From assembly GCF_036245865.1 (NCBI RefSeq), contig NZ_BTTW01000010.1, forward strand, positions 62,001 to 126,000: 64,000 nt of DNA. The letters run 5' to 3'. Below the pieces are notes generated by a model. The model worked only from the letters and a program-made list of their open reading frames with translations. It ran no database searches and was not told where the DNA came from. Shown in pieces: positions 51,870-60,436 of this stretch. The stretch comes from Corallococcus caeni. GTDB taxonomy: Bacteria; Myxococcota; Myxococcia; Myxococcales; Myxococcaceae. The number at the start of each line of letters is the position of its first letter. The first letter of the stretch is position 1. Made by a program: the position numbers and the translations under genes.

Positions 51870-53333
51870 ATGAGCAGTGCGACTGCAAGCGCCGAGGTCA
51901 AGGCTCCCGCGTCGGCGGTGAATGGGGCCTCGACCGAGGTCACCGATCCGCCGCGCCTGGCGCCGGGCTTCGCGGCGAAGTTGAACCTCACCGTGGACGT
52001 GGCGCTGCTGGTGGGGGTGCTGCTGGGGTCCGCGTGGATGCGCGGCGGGCTGACGTTCCCAATGAGCTGGGAGCTGCCCAGCATGGTGGTGACGGCGGTG
52101 CTGGTGTGGCTCATCACGGGCACGGCGCTGTGCCTCTACGATTCGCGCTTCGCCGAGCGCAGCAAGCTGGACCACGTGGCGCTGGTGTCCGTCACCACGC
52201 TGGCCGTCGTGACGGTGCAGGCGGTGCTGGAGCTGGCGATGCCGGCGGCGGCCCACGTGGGGCTGGCGCCGCTGCTCTTCATCTTCTGGCCGGTGGCGCT
52301 GCTGCTGCGCCTGGGCGTCTTCCGCCAGGTGGCCTCGCAGGAGGCCCCCACGGAGGAGGTGCTCATCGTGGGCACCGGCGCCATGGGCCGCTACACGGGC
52401 GAGGACCTGCTCAAGCGCGGCCGTCACAAGATCCTGGGCTACGTGCGCTTCCCGGAGGACCACGCCTCCGGAGACAGCCTGCCGGCGGACGTGCTGGGGC
52501 CCGCGGACGAGCTGGAGCGCCTCTTGCGCACGCTGCCCGTCAGCGAGGTCTACATCGCGGGCAACACGCTCAAGCAGGGCGAGTCCATGCAGGCGGCCAT
52601 CAAGCTGGCGGAGCGCTTCGGCGTGCCGTTCGCGCTGCCGGCGCACTCGTTCCGCCTGGACCGCGCCCGCCCGGTGGAGTCCCGCGCGGTGGCGGACGGC
52701 TACCTGCACTTCGCCGCGGTGGCGCCCAAGCCGCACCAGATGGCCATGAAGCGCCTGTTCGACATCGCCGTCTCCGCGGTGGCGCTGTGGGCGCTGCTGC
52801 CGCTGTTCGCGGTGGTGGCGGCGGCCATCAAGCTCACCTCGCGCGGCCCCATCTTCTTCAAGCAGCTGCGCACCGGGCAGCACGGCAAGCCGTTCTACAT
52901 GATGAAGTTCCGCTCCATGGTGGTGAACGCGGAGGAGCTCAAGGAGCGGCTGGCCGCGCAGAACGAGCAGACCGGCCCCGTCTTCAAGATGAAGAACGAC
53001 CCGCGCATCACCGGCATCGGCCGGTTCATCCGCAAGTTCTCCATCGACGAGCTGCCCCAGTTCCTCAACGTGCTGCGCGGGGAGATGAGCATCGTGGGCC
53101 CGCGCCCGCCGGTGCCCAGCGAGGTGGCCAAGTACGAGACGTGGCAGCGCCGCCGCCTGTCGGTGCGTCCGGGACTCACCTGCATCTGGCAGGTGTCCGG
53201 CCGCAACCAGATCTCCTTCGAGCAGTGGATGTACCTGGACATGCAGTACATCGACCACTGGAGCCTCACCGGCGACCTGCGGCTGCTCCTGCAGACGGTG
53301 CCGGTGGTCATCACCGGTCGCGGGGCAAGCTAG
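51870..53333 (+). CDS. epsZ: Polyisoprenyl-phosphate hexose-1-phosphate transferase, EPS initiating enzyme
   Basis: 487 residues. N-terminal membrane helices (VDVALLVGVLLGSAWM; PSMVVTAVLVWLITGTALCL; TLAVVTVQAVLELAMP) lead to a nucleotide-binding-like middle domain (EEVLIVGTGAMGRYTGEDLL). The C-terminal catalytic sugar transferase domain has KRLFDIAVSAVALWALLPLF, FFKQLRTGQHGKPFYMMKFR, RITGIGRFIRKFSIDELPQF and LNVLRGEMSIVGPRPPVPSE. This is the PHPT family that loads the first sugar onto undecaprenyl phosphate. Gene order to epsU matches the M. xanthus eps locus, where this enzyme is EpsZ. ATG at 51870 is favoured by the Shine-Dalgarno spacing over GTG at 51861. Confidence 0.92.
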   Translation: MSSATASAEVKAPASAVNGASTEVTDPPRLAPGFAAKLNLTVDVALLVGVLLGSAWMRGGLTFPMSWELPSMVVTAVLVWLITGTALCLYDSRFAERSKLDHVALVSVTTLAVVTVQAVLELAMPAAAHVGLAPLLFIFWPVALLLRLGVFRQVASQEAPTEEVLIVGTGAMGRYTGEDLLKRGRHKILGYVRFPEDHASGDSLPADVLGPADELERLLRTLPVSEVYIAGNTLKQGESMQAAIKLAERFGVPFALPAHSFRLDRARPVESRAVADGYLHFAAVAPKPHQMAMKRLFDIAVSAVALWALLPLFAVVAAAIKLTSRGPIFFKQLRTGQHGKPFYMMKFRSMVVNAEELKERLAAQNEQTGPVFKMKNDPRITGIGRFIRKFSIDELPQFLNVLRGEMSIVGPRPPVPSEVAKYETWQRRRLSVRPGLTCIWQVSGRNQISFEQWMYLDMQYIDHWSLTGDLRLLLQTVPVVITGRGAS

Positions 53334-53352
53334 CAACCGGAGTGAGCTTCGC

Positions 53353-53390
53353 GGGCCCGGCGTTGACGCGCCGGGCCCGTTTGTCTTTCC
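53353..53390 (+). terminator. Intrinsic terminator-like hairpin between epsZ and wzx
   Basis: GGGCCCGGCG (53353-53362) and CGCCGGGCCC (53369-53378) form a perfect 10-bp stem with loop TTGACG, followed by GTTTGTCTTTCC. This is the best intrinsic terminator in the window. It lies 20 nt after the epsZ stop and 60 nt before the wzx start. Confidence 0.75.
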
Positions 53391-53449
53391 ATGGGGCGGG
53401 CCTTCCTCCCCTTGAGTGCGCAGCAGCCCCCTGAAGGCCCGCATCATCC

Positions 53450-55006
53450 ATGACCGTGAACAGTCCTATCTCCCCCTCCGCTGAAGCCGACGACGGCGCC
53501 CGTGCGAACGAGGTGCGCGGCGCGGTCCGCAGCACCCTGCAGCTCGGGGGCTCGCTGATGGTGACGTACGCCATCGCGCTGGGCATCCGCGCGCTGATGC
53601 CGCGCTACCTGGGCCCGGAGGCCTTCGGCTACTTCAACTGGTCGGAGGCGTTCGCCGCCACGTTCTTCGTGGCCACGAACCTGGGCCTGGAGACGTACAT
53701 CCGCAAGGAGGTGCCCGTCCGCCCGGAGCACGCGAGCGACTTCTTCGGCACCACCATGCTGCTGCGCCTGGCGATGACGCTCGTCCTCATGGTGGCGCTG
53801 GCGCTGGTGCTCCACCACACGGGTGAGCCCCCGGAGGTGCAGCACCTGGTGCAGTGGTTCGCGGTGGCCCAGTCGCTCATCGTCGTCAACGCGTCCATGG
53901 CCGCGCTGCTGCACTCCAAGGGCAAGGTCGCGGGCCTGTCGGTGTCCAACGTCATCACCAAGATTGTCTGGGGCGGCGGCCTGGCGCTGATGGCCGCGTT
54001 CGGCGTGGGCCTGCAGTGGCTGGCCGTGCCCATGGTGCTGTCGGAGGCGGTGAAGCTCGTCATCAGCTGGAAGCTGGCGAAGGAGCACCTGAGCCTCAAG
54101 TTCCGCATCGACGTCGCCGCGACGAAGAAGGTGATGAAGGCGTGCCTGCCGTTCTTCCTCACCGCCGCGGCGCTGGCGTGCAACGGCCGCACGGACATGT
54201 CGCTGTTGGGCAAGCTGGCGTCGAAGGAGGAGGTGGGCTGGTACGGCGGCGCGTTCAGCATCGCGGGGCTGACCTTCCTCATCTCCCCCATCTTCGGCTG
54301 GGTGCTGATGCCCATGATGTCGCGCGCGGCGGCCCGCTCCCCGGAGGAGCTGTCGCACCTGACGCGCCGCTCGCTGGAGGGCGTGCTCGCGTTCACCGTG
54401 CCGGTGATGATGGCCATGGTGCTGGGCGCGGACCTGTGGGTGCGCCTGATGTGCGGCCCCGGCTTCGAGCCCGCGGCGCTGCCCCTGCGCGTGCTGTCCC
54501 CCATCTTCGTGATGGCCTACGTCACCATGGTCAGCAGCATCTGGCTCACCATGTCCAACAAGGAGTGGTGGGTGACGCTGGCGGCCACCATGGGCGCGGT
54601 GGTGAACCCCCTCTTCAACCTGGCGCTCATCCCGTGGCTGTACGGGCGCATTGGCCCGTCCGGCGGCGCCACCGCCACGGCGCTGTCCATGTTCCTGACG
54701 GAGGTCATCGTCACGGTGCTCTTCCTGGGCCGCATGGGAAGGAACTCCTTCGACCGGCGTTCGCTGGCCATGGTGGCGAAGACGGCCGTGGTGTGCGGCG
54801 TGTGCGTGGCCCTGGACCGCGTGTTGATAGGGGCCGGCCTGGCGCCGTGGCCCCGGCTGGGGCTGACGGCGGCCACCTACGTGGCGGGCGTGCTGGGCAC
54901 CGGCGCCGTGCGCCCCGCGGAACTGCTGCAGGTGGTGCGCATGGCGCGCCAGCGGGGTGGTAATGGAGCCGCCGAGGTGGCCGTGTCGGCCGCCCCCACC
55001 GCGTGA
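53450..55006 (+). CDS. wzx: Wzx-type polysaccharide flippase
   Basis: 518 residues, 12-14 membrane helices of the MOP/PST exporter superfamily. N-terminal signature LGGSLMVTYAIALGIRALMP then RYLGPEAFGYFNWSEAFAAT; later FLTAAALACNGRTDMSLLGK and VGWYGGAFSIAGLTFLIS. It should flip the undecaprenyl-linked EPS repeat unit to the periplasm. Second gene of the eps cluster, corresponding in position to wzx of the M. xanthus EPS pathway. It is preceded by a terminator-like hairpin and followed 8 nt later by epsY. Confidence 0.92.
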   Translation: MTVNSPISPSAEADDGARANEVRGAVRSTLQLGGSLMVTYAIALGIRALMPRYLGPEAFGYFNWSEAFAATFFVATNLGLETYIRKEVPVRPEHASDFFGTTMLLRLAMTLVLMVALALVLHHTGEPPEVQHLVQWFAVAQSLIVVNASMAALLHSKGKVAGLSVSNVITKIVWGGGLALMAAFGVGLQWLAVPMVLSEAVKLVISWKLAKEHLSLKFRIDVAATKKVMKACLPFFLTAAALACNGRTDMSLLGKLASKEEVGWYGGAFSIAGLTFLISPIFGWVLMPMMSRAAARSPEELSHLTRRSLEGVLAFTVPVMMAMVLGADLWVRLMCGPGFEPAALPLRVLSPIFVMAYVTMVSSIWLTMSNKEWWVTLAATMGAVVNPLFNLALIPWLYGRIGPSGGATATALSMFLTEVIVTVLFLGRMGRNSFDRRSLAMVAKTAVVCGVCVALDRVLIGAGLAPWPRLGLTAATYVAGVLGTGAVRPAELLQVVRMARQRGGNGAAEVAVSAAPTA

Positions 55007-55014
55007 GGAGCGCC

Positions 55015-55650
55015 ATGCCGTCCCGTCCGTCCCGATTCCGCGGTCCTGTCTCCCGCGCCCTCGCGTGCGCCGGGCTGCTGCTGCTCGTCCCCGCGTGCAG
55101 CGGCCTGGGCAAGTACACCTGGGTGAACGACTACCAGGAGAAGCCCGTCGCGTCGGACGAGGCCTACCGCATCGTCCCCGGTGACGTGCTCAACGTGAAG
55201 GTGTTTGGCCAGGAGGCGCTCACCACGCGCGCCAAGGTGCGCGAGGACGGCCACATCAGCCTCACCTTCCTCGACGACGTGGAGGCCGCGGGGCACTCCC
55301 CCGCCCTGCTGGCGCAGCAGATCCAGACGCGGCTCAAGGACTTCATCAACCACCCTGTCGTCACGGTGTCGCTGGAGGAAGCGCGCCCCATGTCCGTGAC
55401 GATGCTGGGGGAAGTGGCCAACGTGGGCGCGCACGTGCTGGACCCGGGCGCGACGCTGCTCCAGGCGCTGGGCGCCGCGGGCAGCTTCACGGACTACGCC
55501 CACCGCGACCGCATCTTCGTGCTGCGCCGGGACGACCCGCAGGCCGAGCAGCCCACGCGCATCCGCGTGCGCTACGAGGACATCATCCGCGGCGAGGGCC
55601 GCGCGGCGGCCTTCCGCCTGCGCCCCGGCGACGTGGTGGTGGTGGAGTAA
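55015..55650 (+). CDS. epsY: OPX/Wza-type polysaccharide export lipoprotein (short form)
   Basis: 211 residues from the ATG at 55015, with GAGGAG just before it. Signal peptide with lipobox LLLLVPACSG. The Poly_export domain is read as EAYRIVPGDVLNVKVFGQEA and REDGHISLTFLDDVEAAG; one SLBB-like repeat follows (PMSVTMLGEVANVGAHVLDP). The protein ends RPGDVVVVE and lacks the C-terminal amphipathic helix that makes the outer-membrane pore in E. coli Wza. Short OPX proteins of this kind need a separate outer-membrane barrel, here probably the next gene product. Confidence 0.92.
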   Translation: MPSRPSRFRGPVSRALACAGLLLLVPACSGLGKYTWVNDYQEKPVASDEAYRIVPGDVLNVKVFGQEALTTRAKVREDGHISLTFLDDVEAAGHSPALLAQQIQTRLKDFINHPVVTVSLEEARPMSVTMLGEVANVGAHVLDPGATLLQALGAAGSFTDYAHRDRIFVLRRDDPQAEQPTRIRVRYEDIIRGEGRAAAFRLRPGDVVVVE

Positions 55651-55654
55651 CCGG

Positions 55655-56971
55655 ATGCTGGACGCGGCCCTCGCGAGCCTGTGGCTGGAGGTGGCCTCCG
55701 CCTCCGTGACGTACAGCACCGCGGCCCGCGTGGACACCCGCGCGCGCTCCATGGACGCACAGGCCACGGGTGAGCCGGTGGCCCCCGTGGCGGCGGACAT
55801 GGACATCGTCCCCACGCTGGGCCTGAAGTACGACGACGGCAGCGCGGTGGCGTCCGTGCAGTACGCGCCGCGCATCTCCTTCCGGGAGGCCACCACCGCC
55901 CCCCGCACGGAGGTGCAGCACGTGGGGCGCCTCTTGGGGGACTGGCGCCCGTCCCGCGGCCTCACCCTGCACGGCACCCAGGAGTTCGTGCTGGGCCAGG
56001 TGAACCTCTTCACCAACCTGCCCCTGGGCGGCGGGCCCGGCGACGACCCGACGGTGCCCGGGGACACGCCCGCCACGGACCTGCCCATCCAGCCGCTGCC
56101 GGAGGGCGTGGACACGGTGTTCTTCCTGTCCTCGCTGACGACGCTGGCGGCGGAGACGGTGTGGCTGGGCCCGGGCTGGCGGCTGTCGGGCAGCGCGGGC
56201 TTCTCCGCCAGCGGCGGCCTGGACGACGCGGCGAAGGAGGCGGTGCCCTTCCAGTACGGCCCGCGCGCGCAGCTGTCCCTGGGGTACTCCCCCGCGCCCC
56301 GGCACACCCTGGCCACCACGGTGGGCTACACGGACTCCCGCTTCTCCACCGGCGCGCGCGCCACGGTGACGACGTTCACCGGCGCCTGGACGCACCGGCT
56401 GGACCGGCGCACGTCGCTGGAGGCCGGGGTGGGCGTGGGCGTGGCGTACTCCGTGCGCGCGACGGAGGACGCCGCCGCGGACGACCCCGAGACGCCGGAC
56501 ACCACCGCGTCAGGTCACCGACGGCTGACGACCCTTCAGGTCGGGGACACGCCGGCGGCGGACCCGGCGCAGCGCCTGGAGCTGCTCCCGGACCTGACGC
56601 TGGCGGTGTCCTACCGGGTGCCGTCGCGGGTGGCGGACTTCAACGGCCGGCTCTCCGCGCGGGTGACGCCCTTCGTGGACCGGCTGACGGGGCTCGTCTA
56701 CCCGAGGGCCGACCTGACCTTGAACGGCACCTGGGCGCTGGGGCCGCGCTTCCGGCTTTCCGGCACCGGGGGCAGCGCGTTCGCGGTGGGTGGGGCGGTG
56801 GGGGACCGGCAGGTGGTGGGCGGTGTGGGCGCGGGTTGGACGTTGAACCGGTGGGTGGCCCTGGAGGTGGATACCCGCACGGCGTGGACTCGCTCGCCCG
56901 ACGTGGAGGCGGCCCGCATGGTGTGGTCCGCGACGCTGGGACTGACGGTCCAGAAAACGGGTATCCTCTGA
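55655..56971 (+). CDS. epsX: Outer-membrane beta-barrel partner of the EPS exporter
   Basis: 438 residues. N-terminus MLDAALASLWLEVASASVTY is a weak signal-like segment; the rest has alternating-residue strands with Gly/Asp turns (DIVPTLGLKYDDGSAVASVQ, YAPRISFREATTAPRTEVQH, LTVSYR-type and LNGTWALGPRFRLSGTGGS). The strand count looks high, about 16-18, which fits the Wzp-type barrel described for M. xanthus EpsX. It starts 4 nt after epsY. Expected to form the outer-membrane pore for EPS with the OPX lipoprotein. The C-terminus (LTVQKTGIL) lacks the usual terminal Phe. Confidence 0.82.
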   Translation: MLDAALASLWLEVASASVTYSTAARVDTRARSMDAQATGEPVAPVAADMDIVPTLGLKYDDGSAVASVQYAPRISFREATTAPRTEVQHVGRLLGDWRPSRGLTLHGTQEFVLGQVNLFTNLPLGGGPGDDPTVPGDTPATDLPIQPLPEGVDTVFFLSSLTTLAAETVWLGPGWRLSGSAGFSASGGLDDAAKEAVPFQYGPRAQLSLGYSPAPRHTLATTVGYTDSRFSTGARATVTTFTGAWTHRLDRRTSLEAGVGVGVAYSVRATEDAAADDPETPDTTASGHRRLTTLQVGDTPAADPAQRLELLPDLTLAVSYRVPSRVADFNGRLSARVTPFVDRLTGLVYPRADLTLNGTWALGPRFRLSGTGGSAFAVGGAVGDRQVVGGVGAGWTLNRWVALEVDTRTAWTRSPDVEAARMVWSATLGLTVQKTGIL

Positions 56972-56981
56972 GGCTCCCGAC

Positions 56982-57158
56982 ATGGCGAAGCTCATCCTCT
57001 TGTCCGTCCTCGTTGCCACCATCGCGCTGCCCGGAGCGGCCGCGCGCGATGCGCACCCCTGGCGGGGGATGAAGAAGGCCATCCTGTGGGTGGCCCTCTT
57101 CAACGTGGCGTACGCATATGGCGTGCTCGTCCTCGTGCCCAAGTACGGGTTCGGGTGA
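56982..57158 (+). CDS. 58-residue two-helix membrane protein of the eps cluster
   Basis: Encodes MAKLILLSVLVATIALPGAA, then RDAHPWRGMKKAILWVALF and a second hydrophobic helix ending VLVPKYGFG. The first helix could be a cleaved signal (LPGAAARDA), leaving a single-span protein, or both helices may stay in the membrane. ATG at 56982 lies 10 nt after the epsX stop, and the stop is 23 nt before epsW, so it fits the operon exactly. The reading frame is continuous and hydrophobic while alternative frames are not, which supports coding. No family recognised. Confidence 0.75.
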   Translation: MAKLILLSVLVATIALPGAAARDAHPWRGMKKAILWVALFNVAYAYGVLVLVPKYGFG

Positions 57159-57181
57159 GGGAAGGAAAGGCGTCAGACGTG

Positions 57182-57589
57182 ATGGAGCTCCAACAGCTCA
57201 CCGTCCTCCTGGTGGAGGACTCTCCGATGTTCCGCGTCATGCTGCGTGACATGCTCCAGCAGATGGGCGTGAAGAACGTGGTGGAGCAGCCCAACGGCAA
57301 GGCCGCCATGGAGTACCTCCAGACGGGCGCGCTCAAGCCGGACCTGGTGTGCCTGGACCTGACGTTGCCGGACGTGTCCGGCTACGACGTCTGCGAGCAC
57401 ATCCGCCGCACGCCCGCCATCGCGCACATCCCCGTGTTGATGGTGAGCGCGCGCAACCTGCCGGAGGACAAGGCGTACGCGGAAGAGGCGGGCGCCAACG
57501 GCTACCTGGGCAAGCCCTTCACGCCCGAGGAGCTGGAGAAGCGCGTGCGTCAGGTGCTGAAGGCCGCGGCCGCCCGGGGCAGCGCATGA
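57182..57589 (+). CDS. epsW: Single-domain response regulator of the eps cluster
   Basis: 135 residues, receiver domain only. Acidic pair in VLLVEDSPMFRVMLR, phospho-acceptor Asp in LVCLDLTLPDVSGYDV, Ser in VLMVSARNLPE and Lys in YLGKPFTPEELEKRV. No DNA-binding output, so it should act by protein contact, possibly on the co-polymerase encoded next, with which it overlaps by 4 nt (ATGA). Corresponds in order to EpsW of M. xanthus. Confidence 0.93.
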   Translation: MELQQLTVLLVEDSPMFRVMLRDMLQQMGVKNVVEQPNGKAAMEYLQTGALKPDLVCLDLTLPDVSGYDVCEHIRRTPAIAHIPVLMVSARNLPEDKAYAEEAGANGYLGKPFTPEELEKRVRQVLKAAAARGSA

Positions 57590-59088
57590 CCACGCCCGCC
57601 CCCCGCACGCCGCGCTCCGCCGCGCCCCCGCCGCCGTACGTCCCCGAGCGCGAGGAGACGAACGCGCCGGCCGACCTCATCGACTGGGGCTTTCTCTTCG
57701 ACGGGCTGGGCTTCGTGCGCCGGGCGATCTTCCGGCACTGGTTCCTGGGGTTGTGCATCATCGCGGTGATGAGCGGGCTGGGGTCGCTGGCGGCGAAGCT
57801 GATGCCGCGCAAGTACCACGTCGAGACGCGGATGCTGACGTACCGCAACCTCATCATCTCCTCGCTGGTGAACCCGGGCCGCTCCATCCCGGTGGAGGCG
57901 GATCAACCCACGCGCGCCGCGTGGGAGATGGTGCTCAGCCGGGGCAACCTCAAGTCCGTCATCAAGAACGCGAAGCTCATCGAGTACTGGGACCACATGC
58001 GCTCGCCCATGAGCCGCATGAAGGAGCAGTACCTGAAGAAGGCCCCGCCTCCCATGTCCGACGAGGACAAGGAGGAGGCCCTCATCGCCATGCTGGAGAC
58101 CAGCCTCACGGTGATGGCGGAGGGCGGCAGCGGCACCGTCACCATCGGGGTGGACTGGAGCGACCCGCAGATGGCCTTCAACATCGTGGAGGCCGCGTCG
58201 CAGAACTTCCTCGACATGCGCCACGAGTCGGAGATGAGCGCCATCTCCGAGTCCGTGAACATCCTCCAGGGCCAGGTGGCCAACGAGGCCGCGAACATCA
58301 AGCAGGCCATCGCCGACCTGGAGCGCGCGGTGAAGGCCGCGGACGCGCGCCGCAAGAAGAAGGAAGCGGACCCCAAGCAGGCCAGCGCGCGGCAGGCGCT
58401 GCTGCAGACGGACCACGCGCTCGCGCAGCTGAAGTTCCTGGTGCAGGCCAAGCGCCGCGCCATCCGCGACGTGGAGGAGTTCCGCGGCCGCCGCCTCACG
58501 GAGCTGCGCGCGCAGCTGGCGGAGCAGCGCGTCGTCTTCTCCCCGCAGCACCCGGTGATTGTCGACCTGGAGCAGCGCGTGGCGACGATGCAGGCGGACT
58601 CGCCGCAGCTCATCTCGCTGCGCGCCGAGGAGCAGTCGCTCATCCAGGAGTACCTGCGCATGGGCGGCACGGACGTGGACTCCGCGACGGAGGGCACCAG
58701 CCTGGCCGCGGGCTTCGGCGCGCCGCTGGCGGGCGCGATGCTGGGCACGCCGGATGATCCGGAGGTGGCGGTGGCCACGGACCGGATGCGCATGGTGGTG
58801 ATGCGGCACCAGGAGAAGCTGCGCCGGTTGGACCAGGCGCAGACGGAGCTGGAGATTTCGAAGGCGTCCATGAAGCACCGCTACAGCGTGCTCCTGCCGG
58901 CCCTCTTCCCGGAGAAGCCGTCCAAGCCGAACCCGAAGCTCATCGCCATCGCGGGCGTGGTGGGCGGGGTGGCGCTGGCGGTGTTCGCGGCGGTGGCGCT
59001 GGACATCCTGCGCCGCCGGGTGCTGGAGCGGTGGCAGGTGGAGCGGTTGCTCAAGTTGCCGGTGCTGGCGGAGCTGGAACGGCGCTGA
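57586..59088 (+). CDS. epsV: Wzc-type polysaccharide co-polymerase without kinase domain
   Basis: 500 residues. An N-terminal membrane helix (FLGLCIIAVMSGLGSLAAKL, about residues 53-72) is followed by a Wzz domain (KYHVETRMLTYRNLIISSLV) and long coiled-coil segments in the periplasm (SVNILQGQVANEAANIKQAI; KASMKHRYSVLLPALFPEKP). The second helix is IAIAGVVGGVALAVFAAVAL near the C-terminus. The tail is only about 25 residues, so the cytoplasmic BY-kinase of Wzc is missing. It sets EPS chain length and contacts the OPX protein. Matches EpsV in the M. xanthus locus. Confidence 0.92.
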   Translation: MTTPAPRTPRSAAPPPPYVPEREETNAPADLIDWGFLFDGLGFVRRAIFRHWFLGLCIIAVMSGLGSLAAKLMPRKYHVETRMLTYRNLIISSLVNPGRSIPVEADQPTRAAWEMVLSRGNLKSVIKNAKLIEYWDHMRSPMSRMKEQYLKKAPPPMSDEDKEEALIAMLETSLTVMAEGGSGTVTIGVDWSDPQMAFNIVEAASQNFLDMRHESEMSAISESVNILQGQVANEAANIKQAIADLERAVKAADARRKKKEADPKQASARQALLQTDHALAQLKFLVQAKRRAIRDVEEFRGRRLTELRAQLAEQRVVFSPQHPVIVDLEQRVATMQADSPQLISLRAEEQSLIQEYLRMGGTDVDSATEGTSLAAGFGAPLAGAMLGTPDDPEVAVATDRMRMVVMRHQEKLRRLDQAQTELEISKASMKHRYSVLLPALFPEKPSKPNPKLIAIAGVVGGVALAVFAAVALDILRRRVLERWQVERLLKLPVLAELERR

Positions 59089-59146
59089 GGATTCAAGCGC
59101 GCGGCCGTCCCTCGAAGGATGGCGCGAGCGCGGGGGTGACACTGTC

Positions 59147-60358
59147 GTGACGGTCTGGACCTGGGTGGACGTGGCGCTGTGCGTGGGACTCCTGCCGGTG
59201 GCGGTGGGCTGCGGCTACCTGCTGCTCCTGACGCTGCTGTCGGGGCGCAAGGCGGCGCCGGTGCCGCCGTCGCCCGCGACGCGGAAGTTCGACGTCATCA
59301 TTCCCTCGCACAACGAGGAGCTGGGCATTGCCCGGACGGTGGCGAACCTGTCCGCGGTGGACTACCCGGCGCACCTGCGGCGCATCATCGTCGTGGCGGA
59401 CAACTGCTCGGACGCGACGGCCCAGAAGGCGCGGGAGGCGGGCGCCACGGTGCTGGAGCGCCAGGACGCGGAGAAGCGCGGCAAGGGCTACGCGCTGGCG
59501 CACGCCTTCGAGCACAGCCAGCGTGACGGCTTCGCGGACGCGGTGGTGGTGGTGGACGCGGACACGGTGGTGTCCTCGAACCTGCTGCACGCGTTCTCCC
59601 GGCGGCTGGAGGACGGCGCGCACGGCGTGCAGGCGCACTACGGCGTGATGAACCCCACGGCGTCGTGGCGCACGCGGCTGATGACCATCGCGCTGGGCAT
59701 GTTCCACCGCGTGCGCTCCATGGGGCGCGAGCGGCTGGGCGTGTCCTGCGGCCTGCGCGGCAACGGCATGTGCTTCACGCACGCGGTGCTCAAGCAGGTG
59801 CCGCACGACGCGTTCAGCGTGGTGGAGGACCTGGAGTACGGCATCCGCCTGGCGCGCGCGGGGCACCGCGTGCACTACGCCTGGGAGGCGGAGGTGCTGG
59901 GCGAGATGGTGACGGCGGAGAAGCAGAGCCGCTCGCAGCGTCAGCGCTGGGAGGGCGGCCGCGCGCAGATGCGCAAGCTGCACGGGTGGCCGCTGCTCAG
60001 TGACGCGCTGAAGCAGAAGAGCGGGCTCCTGCTGGACCTGTCCATGGACGTGCTGGTACCGCCCCTGAGCCAGCTGGTGCTGGCGACGGTGGCGGGCTCC
60101 GTGCTGGCGGCCGGGGTGGCGTGGCTGTCCGGCGGTACGGCGGTGGCGGCGTCCGCGCTGGCGTCGTTCGGCCTGATGTCGCTGGCGCTGTACGTGCTGC
60201 GCGGCTGGTGGGTGTCCGGCGTGGGACCGCGCGGCCTGCTGGACCTGGCGTGGGCGCCCATCTACGTGGTGTGGAAGGTGTGGCTGATGATTCGCGGCCC
60301 CGGCGCGGAGAAGAAGGGCGAGTGGGTGCGCACCACGCGTGAGGCGGAGCGGCGGTAG
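59147..60358 (+). CDS. epsU: GT2-family glycosyltransferase, EPS synthesis
   Basis: 403 residues from a GTG at 59147. Membrane helix VALCVGLLPVAVGCGYLLLL, then a GT-A domain: FDVIIPSHNEELGIARTVAN, DxD motif VVVVDADTVVSSN, acceptor-site ED in SVVEDLEYGIRLARAG and the processive-type motif SQRQRWEGGRAQ. C-terminal helices (VPPLSQLVLATVAGSVLAAG; FGLMSLALYVLRGWWVSG). Likely adds a sugar to the EPS repeat unit on the cytoplasmic face. Corresponds to EpsU. 58 nt separate it from epsV. Confidence 0.92.
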   Translation: MTVWTWVDVALCVGLLPVAVGCGYLLLLTLLSGRKAAPVPPSPATRKFDVIIPSHNEELGIARTVANLSAVDYPAHLRRIIVVADNCSDATAQKAREAGATVLERQDAEKRGKGYALAHAFEHSQRDGFADAVVVVDADTVVSSNLLHAFSRRLEDGAHGVQAHYGVMNPTASWRTRLMTIALGMFHRVRSMGRERLGVSCGLRGNGMCFTHAVLKQVPHDAFSVVEDLEYGIRLARAGHRVHYAWEAEVLGEMVTAEKQSRSQRQRWEGGRAQMRKLHGWPLLSDALKQKSGLLLDLSMDVLVPPLSQLVLATVAGSVLAAGVAWLSGGTAVAASALASFGLMSLALYVLRGWWVSGVGPRGLLDLAWAPIYVVWKVWLMIRGPGAEKKGEWVRTTREAERR

Positions 60359-60371
60359 GCCGGGCGGTCCT

Positions 60372-60420
60372 GGGGGCACGGGAATCCCTCCGGAGGAATT
60401 CCCCTTCCAGGGGCGTGCCC
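60372..60420 (+). terminator. Compound inverted repeat after epsU
   Basis: GGGCACG (60374-60380) pairs with CGTGCCC (60414-60420); inside it GGAAT/ATTCC arms surround the perfect palindrome CCTCCGGAGG (60387-60396). It lies right after the epsU stop and just before the next gene on the same strand, so it may end the eps transcript. There is no T-run. Confidence 0.5.
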
Positions 60421-60436
60421 TCTACGCTGCATCGCC

